From Apus apus (Eukaryota; Chordata; Aves; Apodiformes; Apodidae), in contig NC_067284.1 of NCBI RefSeq assembly GCF_020740795.1, positions 102,539,440 through 102,603,439 of the forward strand: a stretch of DNA of 64,000 nucleotides, written 5' to 3'. Positions 13,506-24,128 of this stretch are shown piece by piece (the first letter of the stretch is position 1; each line of letters opens with the position of its first letter). Below the pieces are notes generated by a model. It had not been told where the DNA came from. It worked only from the letters and a program-made list of their open reading frames with translations, and made no database searches. A program made the translations under genes and the position numbers.

Positions 13506-16500
13506 GTCTCCCCCATCCTTGTTCAGTGCTCTTTCTGCCTTTTCTCCCCTGTCACTCCCCAAATATTTCTGTAGCCTATTTCTCTTACGCTGTCCCAAAA
13601 TAAACAATGAGTTGTTTTAAAACATTCCACAGTTCATTTGATCGGAACAAGGATCCGGACTGAACTCCAAATCAAGCAATTGCATTTTGCCTATTGACAT
13701 TCTCCCTGTGGTTTCAGCTGAATAAATCTCTTTGTTTCTCCCCTAAAGCATTTCTGTGAATGGCTATAATATTTACACAAATGTTAAAATCCCTTGGTAC
13801 ACCAAAGTTGCTGTGCGCAGGCTAAATAACCAACACCTACAGCAGATTTTTGTTACCTCTTGTGTATCCTTCAGAAAGAAGCAGAAACTTGAGAGAACCT
13901 CAAAGCTTCAACCAAGCTAAGAAGTATTTTCATTTCTTGTGAGAGAGCCTGGAAGAGCTTCTGTCAGGCCAAACTGCTGGGGTTCTCCCTTGGCTGCTTT
14001 TACTCCTTTGGAACAAGAAAGACCAGACAGAAGAGAGAGCCTGCGTTGCTTAGCGTCCTGAGCTCAGCAGCTGTGGTACCCTGGTAGAATTTAGCCAAAT
14101 GTACTGAAAGGAATCAGTAATTGCACCCATGAGGCACGTGCTTGTAGTGTCTTTAAACATTCCTACTTTTGAGCATTGTAATGTTTCTGTGTTTTCACAG
14201 GTGTCTTCCAGCAGCGTCTCTGCCTAGCCTGGAAACTTCCGCATAAAAAATGGTGCATAAGTAAAATGTGTTGTGATAGATGGGATTCTGAGACAGCATA
14301 AGACTGTGAGATGCCTACCAGTTTAGAAGTGCTAGTTATTTTCTGAACAGTTTCTTTTTAACAACAGGACCCTTGCAGTACTATTTAGCAGAGCAACACC
14401 AAAGTAAGAGGCAGTGGCAGAGCATTCCTCTCTCTGCCAAACATGGCCATAAAAAAATTAGTTTTGCATATCTCTGCATTACCTTCATTGTTTTACAAGA
14501 CATAAATATTATATATGTTTTTAATGGAGTCAGTGTTGTATCAGAACTGCAGAAAGAGCAAGAAACTTTGAGATTGTGTTTTACTTGAAGTTTTTGTGCT
14601 CTCAGTTTCTCTGCTCTCTGTTGCCGTTATCCATCATCTCTAGCTGTCTTCTTCAGATAACACCTTATATGCAAACTGGTATTCTGCCCTCAGACAAGGA
14701 GATTATTCCCAAACAGAAGTTTGGTAGAGATGAGCACCTGTCTGAGAGAACCTGTCATAGGCCTTACTCATTTCTTGGCTCTTACCTTCAGCTTCCTTCA
14801 CATGTTCCAATTCTCCAGATGAAATAAAGGCAGCAAAGTGCCTTCATGTTTCCATGGTCCCTTCTCTATGTCAGTGCTCTAGGATCTGGGTCAGACTAAA
14901 TTTCTTGTTGTGAAGGTTCCAGTTATCAGAGTGTTTCTCCAGAAGTCTGCACTAGTGCAGGCCCAGGCACACTGATAGACAGCTTCTGGTGTCCCAGACC
15001 CCCTCCCTGTCTTGCAAGAGAAGCAGGTCCCAGACCTAGGTATTGTTTCCACAATGGTTCTTCTTCCAAGTAAACATACCTCACCGAAGCAGGGAAGAGA
15101 GAAGGGAACATCTTCAAGTTTTCCACCTTTTTATTTCTTTACCTTTTGCCAGGCATTTTGCTTTTCTTTAATCAAACAATGTTTTAATTTTCAAAAAATG
15201 TCTTTTAATTTTATGTTTTGTGTTTTCTTTCCTTGAATGATTTCAAGACCTTTTTTTTCCTCCTTAAGGTGCAATTCAGTAGCTTTACAGCTTTGTGATT
15301 TCCATCCAGTCTATTTTTTTTTTCCTTCCTAACCAAGTGGTTCAGAGGGTCAGAATGACCTCATGTACTTTTCTTCAGCTTATTTCTCTGCCTCTCATTT
15401 GAGTAACTCACAATGATTTGTTACTTGTAAGACCTTCTGTCATTCATCAGTATGGATATGACTGACACCTGAACAGTCATTTGCTTTCTGGTGGTACAGC
15501 TCAGATCCCCTGTTGTTTGGGACTGTTGAAGCTTCTCCTTTGACATGCCTTGGAGGAAACCATTCCATCTCAGCAAACTGGGTGCACAGTAAGACCTTCT
15601 GATCTTTAGGAGCCCAAATGTTTTGTTGAAGTCTCCTCTCAACTGATACTCTTTTACAATTAGTCACTTCGACACTACCAGTCATTCCATTTGTAGGTCC
15701 CACAGGTAAGAAGAGTTCCCAGACATCCAGTGGTCCTATAGAAATACCACGCAAATACCCAGCTATTCAAGTCAAGTAGTTCTGCATCCTGCTTCAAGTT
15801 GCAACTTCAACAGTCTTTGGAGAGAGTATTTCCCTTTCAGAGTTAAAGTGCCTTTTAACTAACAGTGGTTTTATAGCTGTAATTTTCTCATCATTTTACA
15901 TTTCCAGCACTATTCATCCAGAGATCATCTGCTCTTTGATAATGGGGGGTGAAAGACACCTATACCAGGAATATAATCCTTACCAGAGGCTGTTCCCTAT
16001 ATTTTCATTAGAATTCACTCTTTCAGGGTGGCAGAGGATTCAGGATATTTTCTAGCTGGCAGTACTGAAAAGATTATGAATGCTGGAGCACAGTGAAAAT
16101 TCCATAAAATTGTAACAAGCCCGATGTACTTGTCTGTTTCTTGTTGAGTGTCTATTAAAAATTACTTAGTTTGGAAGTACTAGGGAGAAATAGGTGAAGA
16201 ATCTGGGGAGGGTTTATGTAATGCTGGAAGTTGTGGTGCTTGCACAGTGACTTGGCCAGGTCACCAGCTTTGGAGGACTGCCAGCTGGGGCATGAGGAGA
16301 AGATGAAAGCAACAAATCTTAGGAATGTGTCTGTGGCACAAGAGACAAGTGCTTATAGGAGAAATAATTGGTGAGAAGAAGTCTGGGAAGAGAGACCACG
16401 TGTTCTTTGTGATACCAGCAGTCTTTAGTCTCTCAAACCTGCTGTTTTCTACACTAATTTCGATGAAGAGGACCTTACTGCTGATTCTCTGCAGCAAGTT

Positions 16501-18388
16501 GCTGGTGCCACCAGAGTCACAGGGAGGCAGGGAGTCTTGTAGTAGCTGGTATCTGGCTCTAGGGATTACCTGCAAACATTTTCTTTTTTCCATCAAGTTC
16601 TAAGTCACTCTAAGTCCCTGTCACCTCTAATGAGCAACACCAGTAACTACCAGAGTCAGGGAAAACTGGTGTAACCTGTATGTGCTTATCTTTAATCAAG
16701 CGCTTGGAACTAGGATATGCATTTGAACATCTTCTCTGTGCTTCCAGCCAAGAGGTGTTAATGCATGTTCTGCTGGTTCCAGGTAGTGGATGTTCTTTAC
16801 TTGCTGCTGGCACCTACACTGAGTGTGTGCATTTGCCCTAAGACATATTTTCAAATTAGCAAGAAGTAAGGTAATAAAAATAAATTAGTGTAGCTGCAGG
16901 GCTCCTGTGGTGGACATAGCACTGGCTGCAGGGCTGCTGGACACAGGGTAATATAAAATGCAGACAAGATTATTATTATTTACTTTCAGCTGCATGTATC
17001 ATACTACCAGATTGCAGCCACTTCTGACTTAATGACATTCAGCATCTGCAGCCTGATGTCCAGTTCTGCAATACATTTTGCTGATGTCTGTTCAGACATC
17101 ACCCCTACAATTAGATGGACTTGTTGATGGTATTCTGTAAACACTGATTCAGTTCTGGTGTTCTGGTGTTGCAGAAACATCCTATAACTTCTGACTGTTA
17201 TTAAAATACAGGATTTTCTGAGAAACATGGCATTTTCAGTGTAGTAGTCAATTATAGGTTTGAGCTATCACTTAGTATTGTATTGTTCATCTTCTAGCTG
17301 CAGTACCAACAAAGGCAGTTTGATTTTAAGGATTTTTGAAAACCTTTGCTTTTCAGTGTTACTCTGGAAGTGAGTGAGGGTTTTACAGTGCATTTGGAAA
17401 CAAATTGCAAACAAAATGCTTCTAGCTACTCTCCTCTGAATTCCACCAAAATCTTAATCCCTTAAAATTTCAAGAGATTGCCTGTATCCTAAATGTTCCC
17501 TTGGTTGGTTTTTTTTGAACCATTTCCCCTGCTACACGGCATAACACTGAGGCTCAGCTTTGTGCTCCAGTCGTTCTCTTGTTAGCCTGCTCCTCTGCTC
17601 TGGGCATGGGTGCCAGGGCATGAGCCTCTCCCCCAGGCATCTCAGTACAGCTATCCTTGCTGGAAAAGAGCTTAGCTTGGATTGAGGTAAGAAGGATCCT
17701 TGGCCTCTTTAATTTAGTAGCTTAGACATAGTGCCTAGGTTTCATCTTGTATTTCAGACATTTTAAAGCATCGCTGTTTATTTGCAGTAAACAGGATGTC
17801 TCAATAATCTGTTCTGACACTCCTGGTTTTGGAAGGAACAAAAGGGGAGATTTAACAAGTCTAGCATTTTCCTGCTTTGCCACCTACCTTCTCTAGCAGT
17901 AACGTCTTAAACAAGCATAAGCTATGTGTGTTATGCTGCTTTTGGAGTGCATTTAGCTTCCTTTGTGCCTACAAATGTACTGCATACTGAAATGAGGTGC
18001 TCTCAGCCACAGGTCAGTATGTGATGGCATTAAGATACCTGCTGCAGTGCTGACAGCTTCATTCTCCTCAAGCCCCATCCTCCATTGTGTGTGTGAACAT
18101 TTCATAGTGGTAGAAAGAAGAAAAATGCCCTCTTTGATTATTTATATAACTTAGCACAGAGATTTTTATTACTAGCTATTTTTAACTGGCTAATAGTTGT
18201 TATCAGTGATCAGTTCCAGAAACATTTGTAATGTCAGCTTGGATGTTTTTCTCTCTCTTATAACCTTATTTCATAGAAAAAATATACATGGAAAACAAAA
18301 TTAAATTATTTTTCTTACTGTACAGTTCTTAATAACAGTGTACAGAATATGCAAATATTTCTCTTGATTGGCTGCAGTATCTGACAAT

Positions 18389-18407
18389 ATCTCAGATTAT
18401 CTGAGAT
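18389..18407. repeat. Short perfect inverted repeat
   Basis: ATCTCAGA and TCTGAGAT are perfect complements around a 3-nt spacer (TTA). It is intronic and has no evident association with another feature. Confidence 0.8.
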
Positions 18408-19319
18408 GTTTGACAGGGTCCAAGTATCTAGCTTTGCTGCAAACCTCTACAAGAAGCAGAAAAAGGCCACATTTTCCTGAGAGCAAGAGAATCTACACAA
18501 AGCAAACTAAATAGGCTTCAAGCCGCTGAAAGACTAGTTATGCGCCTGGGGAAAAGAAGTTAACAGCCTTTTTGTTTGTGTTGCTTTCACTGTAGCCTTT
18601 TTAGAGCACTCTTTTTCCTTATCCTAAATGCCTCTTTTGCCTGCCAAGAATAAGGATAATTAAATGGCCTTTAAATGGTGTTTAAAGCTGCATGATAAGA
18701 ATACCTATCCTCCTGATCCAGTTCCATGTAGTAAATATGGAAGGCATATCCAATCAAGCATGCTGCTTCATCACTCCTGAGACTCGCTTTAAGGCGGAGA
18801 CTTTAAATAACCACGTTTCCCCCGCAGTGACATACACAGCACCCTTACAGACATCTCCAGCAGCACACCCTCTGCCTGCTGTTTATACAGTAACGCAACC
18901 GAATTGAACAGCAACAGCCTTACACACTAATTTTAAAGCAGTGCTCTGGTATTTGATTTTAGAAGGCAGCTAACCAACACAAATGTAGATGTAAAAGAAC
19001 CCTAGAGTCCTTTTGACTGACCCGGTGATAACTGTATTTTATGCCGATATATGATTACTACTGCATTACAAAAAAGTACAGTTATTTTTTATTTCCTGAT
19101 GGTGCTGAGGATGAGACAATTGTCAGTACTAGCTGTTTCTTTTTCTCACTTTTTGGAGTTTCTCCTTTATGATAAATAGGTCGTAATTGTATGGAGAAAT
19201 GTTGTTTAATGGTTTTCTTTGCAGTGTTGGATAGTGTCTTTGTATAAACACTGTTATAGCATATGTATTGTTTGTGGTAAAACAGTGCATGCTTCAATGT
19301 GTTAGCCTCCTTCCGGATG

Positions 19320-19497
19320 AATCACAGAATCTTAGGGGTTGGAAGGGACCTCGAAAGATCATCCAGTCCAACCCCTCTGCCAGAGCAGGATCACACAGGA
19401 ACGTGTCCAGGCGGGTTTTGAATGTCTCCAGTGAAGGAGACTCCACAACCTCTCTGGGCAGCCTGTTCCAGGGCTCTGTCACTCTCACAATAAAGAA
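19320..19497 (-). mobile_element. CR1 LINE 3' end, truncated
   Basis: Read on the minus strand, this is the 3' tail of a chicken-repeat-1 type LINE. It has the segments GACAGAG, CAGGCTGCCCAGAGAGGTTG and GGAGACATTCAAAACC, then the diagnostic GATGATCTTTCGAGGTCCC, TTCCAACCCC and ATTCTGTGATT end. It is heavily 5'-truncated, as is usual for CR1. It is visibly close to the 3' end of the CR1 at 30925-31717, with the same TTTCGAGG variant, so both probably belong to one subfamily. It sits about 0.5 kb before the giant NHSL1 exon. Confidence 0.95.
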
Positions 19498-20035
19498 TGA
19501 AAGTAATGAATTGCAAGACTTGGAGACCTATCTATGTCTCCTGAAATATTTTTTTTCTGAAGTATAATGCTTTTTAAAAACCAGATCTGATTATTCACGT
19601 TAGTCTCCACATTTCCTTCCCCTTTTCTTTATTGCATGAGGCATTAGCCTGGGAACACAATGTTTCTCAGGCTTTTGTCTGTTCCTGCTGCTTTGCCTAC
19701 TGGAGGGCAAACAGTGCTACTTGGTTTCTGGCATAACTGATTGCTATGGAAATTATTACTGTGTCATAAACAGAGGATTTCATGTGTCAAATATGCAATA
19801 GGAACGCAGACGATTCTGTAAGCAGAAGGTTCCTGGTAATAAGGAAACGGGGAAGAGAAATGCAGAAAATACAGGATTCTTGTGCAAAATCCATTGTTGC
19901 AGATTCTTTTTCAGAAGGCATAACCTTCAAGGGCATGGGGATGAAGCAGTTTGCTGGGTTTTTTTGTTTTTAAATGGGTAAGAAGATAAATGTGCATTTC
20001 TGCTTCAGGGAATAATTCTTTTATTTTGACTCCAG

Positions 20036-23000
20036 CAGTTGGCACTGGCCAGAGTGATTTCCGAGGACATTCAATGTATGTCCCAGATCACTGCTCCACA
20101 CTAGGGAGACTAGACAGCTACCGCTCTGCTGTGCAGCGCTCTGAAACCAAGGACACCAGCTGCCAGACGGAGGAAGTTAAAGTTGTGCCCCCTTCGATGA
20201 GAAGAATACGAGCTCAGAAAGGACAAGGCATTGCAGCCCAGATGTCTCAGTTCTCCAGCTCATCTGGAAACATGTCAGTGATGAGTGATTCTGCTGCAGT
20301 TATATTTGCTTCTCGCCAAAATAGTGACATTGGTTTTCACAGCTTGCCTCGGGCAGGCGCGAGAGTGTCTCTGCAGTCCCTAGAGCAAACACAGAGTGTC
20401 TGTAGGCAGACAGAAGACATTGCTGGCACTTTACCTCACCAGGTCAGTAAATTGCAAGTGAATGATAGTGTTGTGCATCTGAGGAATAATGCCACAACAG
20501 GGACCCTATTGAGGCCAAAGTCTCAAGAGGTGAGAAGTTACGATAGTGAAAAGTCCGCAAGCCCAGCATGTGTGGTCTCTCCACATGCCACGTACTCAAC
20601 GAGCATCATACCCAATGCAACACTATCATCCTCCTCAGAAGTTATCATTATTCACACTGCCCAGAGTGCTGGATCATCAGATAGTAAAATTACCAGCTCC
20701 GCTGCCTACCCAAAGCCAAGAGACAATCCTGTTGCCAGCAGTGCAGTAGGTGGGAAAGAAGATCACCATTCATCAAGTGGTAACTGGAGCGAGAGCAGCT
20801 CCACGCGTCACTCACAGACTTCAGATACCATCCCATCAAATACTGTCATCATGCTTTCTCTTGGTGACTCTGCTGTCTCTCTTAGCACTCCTGGGAATGC
20901 AGAGGCTGGGTCTCAGAGCATGAGCTACAGCTGTAGGAACAATCTTGCTTTACCAAACCCTTCCCAGGACAGTGATGGTAGGAGTGAATCTAGCTGTTCA
21001 GGGGAGCGAGCACAGGCAGCAGTGAACAGCACAGAGCATTGGGTGTACAAGGCTGCAGAAAACAGTGAGACTCCTTCACGCAAGGTGGTTTGTACCCTAC
21101 CTGGCTGTGCCACTCCAGGTAGCAACCTGAGCAGCAGCAGTCTGGAGAGGACTTCGGTCAAGGATGATTCTACTTCTCTGTGTTCTGTAGACCACGATGG
21201 CTATTACAGTTCCATGCATATGGACTCTGGACTGAAGTCAGACATGCCATGTGATAGTACTAATGGTTTTGGGAACACCAGAGACAGCGTGATAAATGTC
21301 TTCGAAGGAAAGGAGAAGAAACATCAGGATGACCAGTCAGGCCAAGGTGACAAATCCCTTGCAAGAAACATCTCTCTGAAAAAGGCAAAGAAGCCACCTT
21401 TGCCACCATCCAGAACAGACTCACTCAGAAGGATGCCCAAGAAAAAAGCCCAGTCCAATGGACAGGTACTTGATGAAACCCTCATTGCCACCCTCCAGCA
21501 ATCTCTGCAGTTGAATCTCAAGTGCAAAAATGGCAGCTCCCCTTCCCAGAGCCCCTGCAGTGATTATGAGGATCCCTGGGTGTTGCGCTCCCGCAGCCAA
21601 AGCTCAGTCAGTGCAAGCAGCAGCATGATGTCCACCACTGCTCCAAATCTGTACTCCATCTGCACAGTCACTCCCTCCCAGAGTGAAACAAGTAGCATCA
21701 AGTCGGAGTATGCTGACCAGTGGGGTTACTACAGCGACTACGCCACCGTGGCAGATGACCAGGTGAAATCCCCAGTGACCCATTCAGCCAGTACATCATC
21801 TGCTCTCAGTGATTACAGTATCAGCCACCTCAGTGATGGCTCAAGGGCTTCTTTGCCACAAGTGCCCAGTGGACTGGCCAAACCAAAGAGCACTTCTCCA
21901 GAGAAATCCCACCGAGTCACATCACCATCGAGTGGGTACTCCAGCCAGTCCAACACACCCACTGCGCTTACTCCAGTGCCTGTATTTTTAAAATCTGCAT
22001 CATCAGGGAATGGAAAGTCCAAGCTGAAGCCTAAAGTGCCTGAAAGAAAATCTTCTCTTCTGTCTTCGGTATCCATGTCTTCATCCTCCACTTCTCTATC
22101 TTCAAATACATCTACTGAAGGGAGTGTGAGTGTAAAGAAGTTGGACCCCACCCTGAGCTCTCCTCCAGATCCTCGTGTACCTCCTCCACCATCTTCTCTT
22201 CCAGCACCGCCTCCCCATTGTCCTGAACTTTCTCCTCCCCCTCCTCCTCCCCCAGATGTCATGGATCTGTCACCATTGCCAGCATCTCCCATATTCCCCC
22301 CTCCTCCACCAGAAGCTGATGTAAATTCTTCCTTTACCCAGACTGTCCCATGGTTTCCACAAGAAGGTTCCATCAGTTCATTCTCTTCCCATGCTTCTCC
22401 TCCTACTTTCTCTGTCCCACCACCAGCACCGCCTCTTGATCCCAAACTAACAAAAGGTGCGACTATAATGTACCCACAGTATTCTTTTAAGAGACGAAAC
22501 CAGGAAGATTCTTCCTACAGTCCAGTGAAACAGCCACTCAACAAGCAAGACACATCAAGGCCTGTGATGCCCTTAGTAACTACCAAAGCATTGCAAATGG
22601 TGCAGCTGAGGTCTGTGAAAAAAGCAGCAGAAGGTGAACCCTCACCTGAATCTGCTTCTGAAACCATCTCTCAGGAAAAGGGTACTGTAGATTCATTATC
22701 CCAGTCTTCCCTAAAGGCATCTCTCTGCCTAAGACTCAGTAACAGCTTAGGTGAAGAGGAAATGAAAATTCAAGGCACTTCATTTAAAAACTCTGTTCAG
22801 ACGCTGGCTCGGGGTTCTCCTCTCATTGTCTCCGATAACGCAGCTGCGCTTGACAGCGATCAAGTGCCTGCAAGTGCAGTAGGGCTAAACAAGTCTTTAG
22901 AAGCTAATTCCCTGGGGACAGCTACTGAAGACAAGCCTGAGTCTCTGGTGCAGAGTGAAGACCTCCATTCTGGAGTGTCACCTCAGGGGTCACCAGCACC

Positions 23001-23449
23001 TCCCAGCAAGACTCAGGTTGTTCTGCCAAGCAAAAAGCCACCTCCTATTTCAAAAAAACCCAAACTGTTCCTTGTTGTACCACCTCCACAGTTGGATCTT
23101 CCAGTGGAGAAAATAGCTGAAGTGAGTGATACCGTCAGAAGCACATCAAGCCCTACTAAGAGAGACACTGGGCTTGCACACTGCGAGGAGGCGAGAAATT
23201 GTCTTACAGATGGACTCAGTTCTAGCGAGATGGACTCTGGCAGCCTGGTTCCTGAGGGAGGAGCTGCCGGATTCACCTTCTCTGAGGCAGTGGGAGCTAA
23301 TGCCTTTGTGGTACAGCCTGCTGCATCACCAATTCAAGAAGAACCCAGGCAGGAGGAGCAGTCCGCTTTTGATGAAGGAAGCAGTTCAGGCAGCAGCCAA
23401 GACAGCAACAGTAACGCTGACGGGCACCTGTCTCAAGAGAACGAAAGTG
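20036..23449 (+). CDS. NHSL1: NHSL1 giant central exon
   Basis: This 3414-nt exon encodes most of NHSL1, a long, probably disordered, Ser/Pro-rich scaffold. Blocks in order are SSCQTEE-like KDTSCQTEEVKVVPPSMRR, RIRAQKGQGIAAQM, SPACVVSPHATYSTSIIPNA, the SH3-ligand-like KKPPLPPSRTDSLRR (about 21385-21432), HRVTSPSSGYSSQSNTPTAL, KPKVPERKSSL, a polyproline tract (about 22160-22440) and PPPISKKPKLFLVVPPPQ (about 23040-23092). The polyproline segments suit SH3 or EVH1 binding, as described for NHSL1 with the Abi subunit of the WAVE complex. The end is the strong donor AAAGTG|GTGAGT. The start is the AG at 20034-20035, which gives ...KEL-AVGTGQSD as in mammalian NHSL1. An in-frame upstream AG (exon from 20009) and a CAGCAG tandem are alternatives. 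The frame stays open past the donor to 23571. Confidence 0.96.
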
Positions 23450-23998
23450 GTGAGTCTCTCTTCTCTGACTCTTCTTCAGATGCAGCAGTAGCTCTGATAA
23501 AGAAGCTGGGGGGTGAGAATAGCAATCCTAGCATTCAGATGGGCTTCTGTAGGGGAAACAATTTCTTGTGATAGTTAAAACTAAGAACCTAAAGGAAGTT
23601 CCAGGGATCAGACAGATACTTGATGAGATTTCTTGTAATTCCTTTCTGACTTTTTGTTCTTACAGACATGGAAATAAGAATTATCCTTTATTTAGCTATG
23701 CTAGGATTAAAGCATGCTATGAAAATGTGGCTAACTTTGTTGATTTTGATTTTGCATTTTAGTGGAAACAGTACAAATTCTCTTTCAGTATTGTTCTCCA
23801 CCTGTGTGTGTAAGCAAGCGTAGGCATTGTGTGCACTGCAGTTCCCTAAGCAAGCGTTGTTCTGAAATCACCATAATGACAACGGTGCTATCACTCAATC
23901 TCTGCTTTGCCTTAGAGGCAGTGAGGGCTGTTTTTAGGCTTATGTGCCTGTTGGGTTCCCAGAGCAGTCTGACAGTCTTCTTCGTTCTCTCTGCGTAG
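23450..23998 (+). other. NHSL1: Short NHSL1 intron
   Basis: This 549-nt intron has donor GTGAGT and acceptor CTCTCTGCGTAG. The first 40 codons stay in frame with the giant exon and end at a TGA at 23569-23571, so retention would give a shortened protein. No repeats were recognised. Confidence 0.85.
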
Positions 23999-24128
23999 TG
24001 GAGGTGTTTGAATCAGATACAGTGAATAGTTCATTCCTGCCAAGCAGTAGTTATGGGGAAGAGACGGACGGAGTGGCAACACCAGCGAGACCAAGGACTA
24101 CTGAGGATCTTTTTGCAGCCATTCACAG
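23999..24128 (+). CDS. NHSL1: NHSL1 penultimate coding exon
   Basis: This 130-nt exon lies between the acceptor GCGTAG and the donor CACAG|GTACTG. Spliced in phase it encodes VEVFESDTVNSSFLPSSSYG, then EETDGVATPARPRTTEDLF and AAIHR. The RPRTTEDLFAAIHR motif is the signature of the NHS-family C-terminal region, shared by NHS, NHSL1 and NHSL2. The first half is more variable. In the unspliced reading frames this exon looks like noise, so it is easily missed. Entry phase 1 and exit phase 2 match the neighbouring exons exactly. Confidence 0.96.

Larger units (their letters stand above)
10837..20035 (+). other. NHSL1: NHSL1 intron before the giant exon
   Basis: This 9.2-kb intron has donor GTATGG and a polypyrimidine-rich acceptor (TTTATTTTGACTCCAG). 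It contains a MIR-like SINE at 13411-13505, a CR1 3' end on the minus strand at 19320-19497, and a short perfect inverted repeat at 18389-18407. The stretch at about 18460-18680 is smooth, non-repetitive sequence that could be conserved, but that cannot be judged without alignment. No extra coding exon was recognised. Confidence 0.75.

Noticed and set aside
21813..22445. A 210-codon ORF on the minus strand opposite the giant NHSL1 exon
   Set aside because: It is Gly/Glu-rich only because it is antisense to the polyproline and serine-rich NHSL1 coding sequence; no independent gene signal is present.
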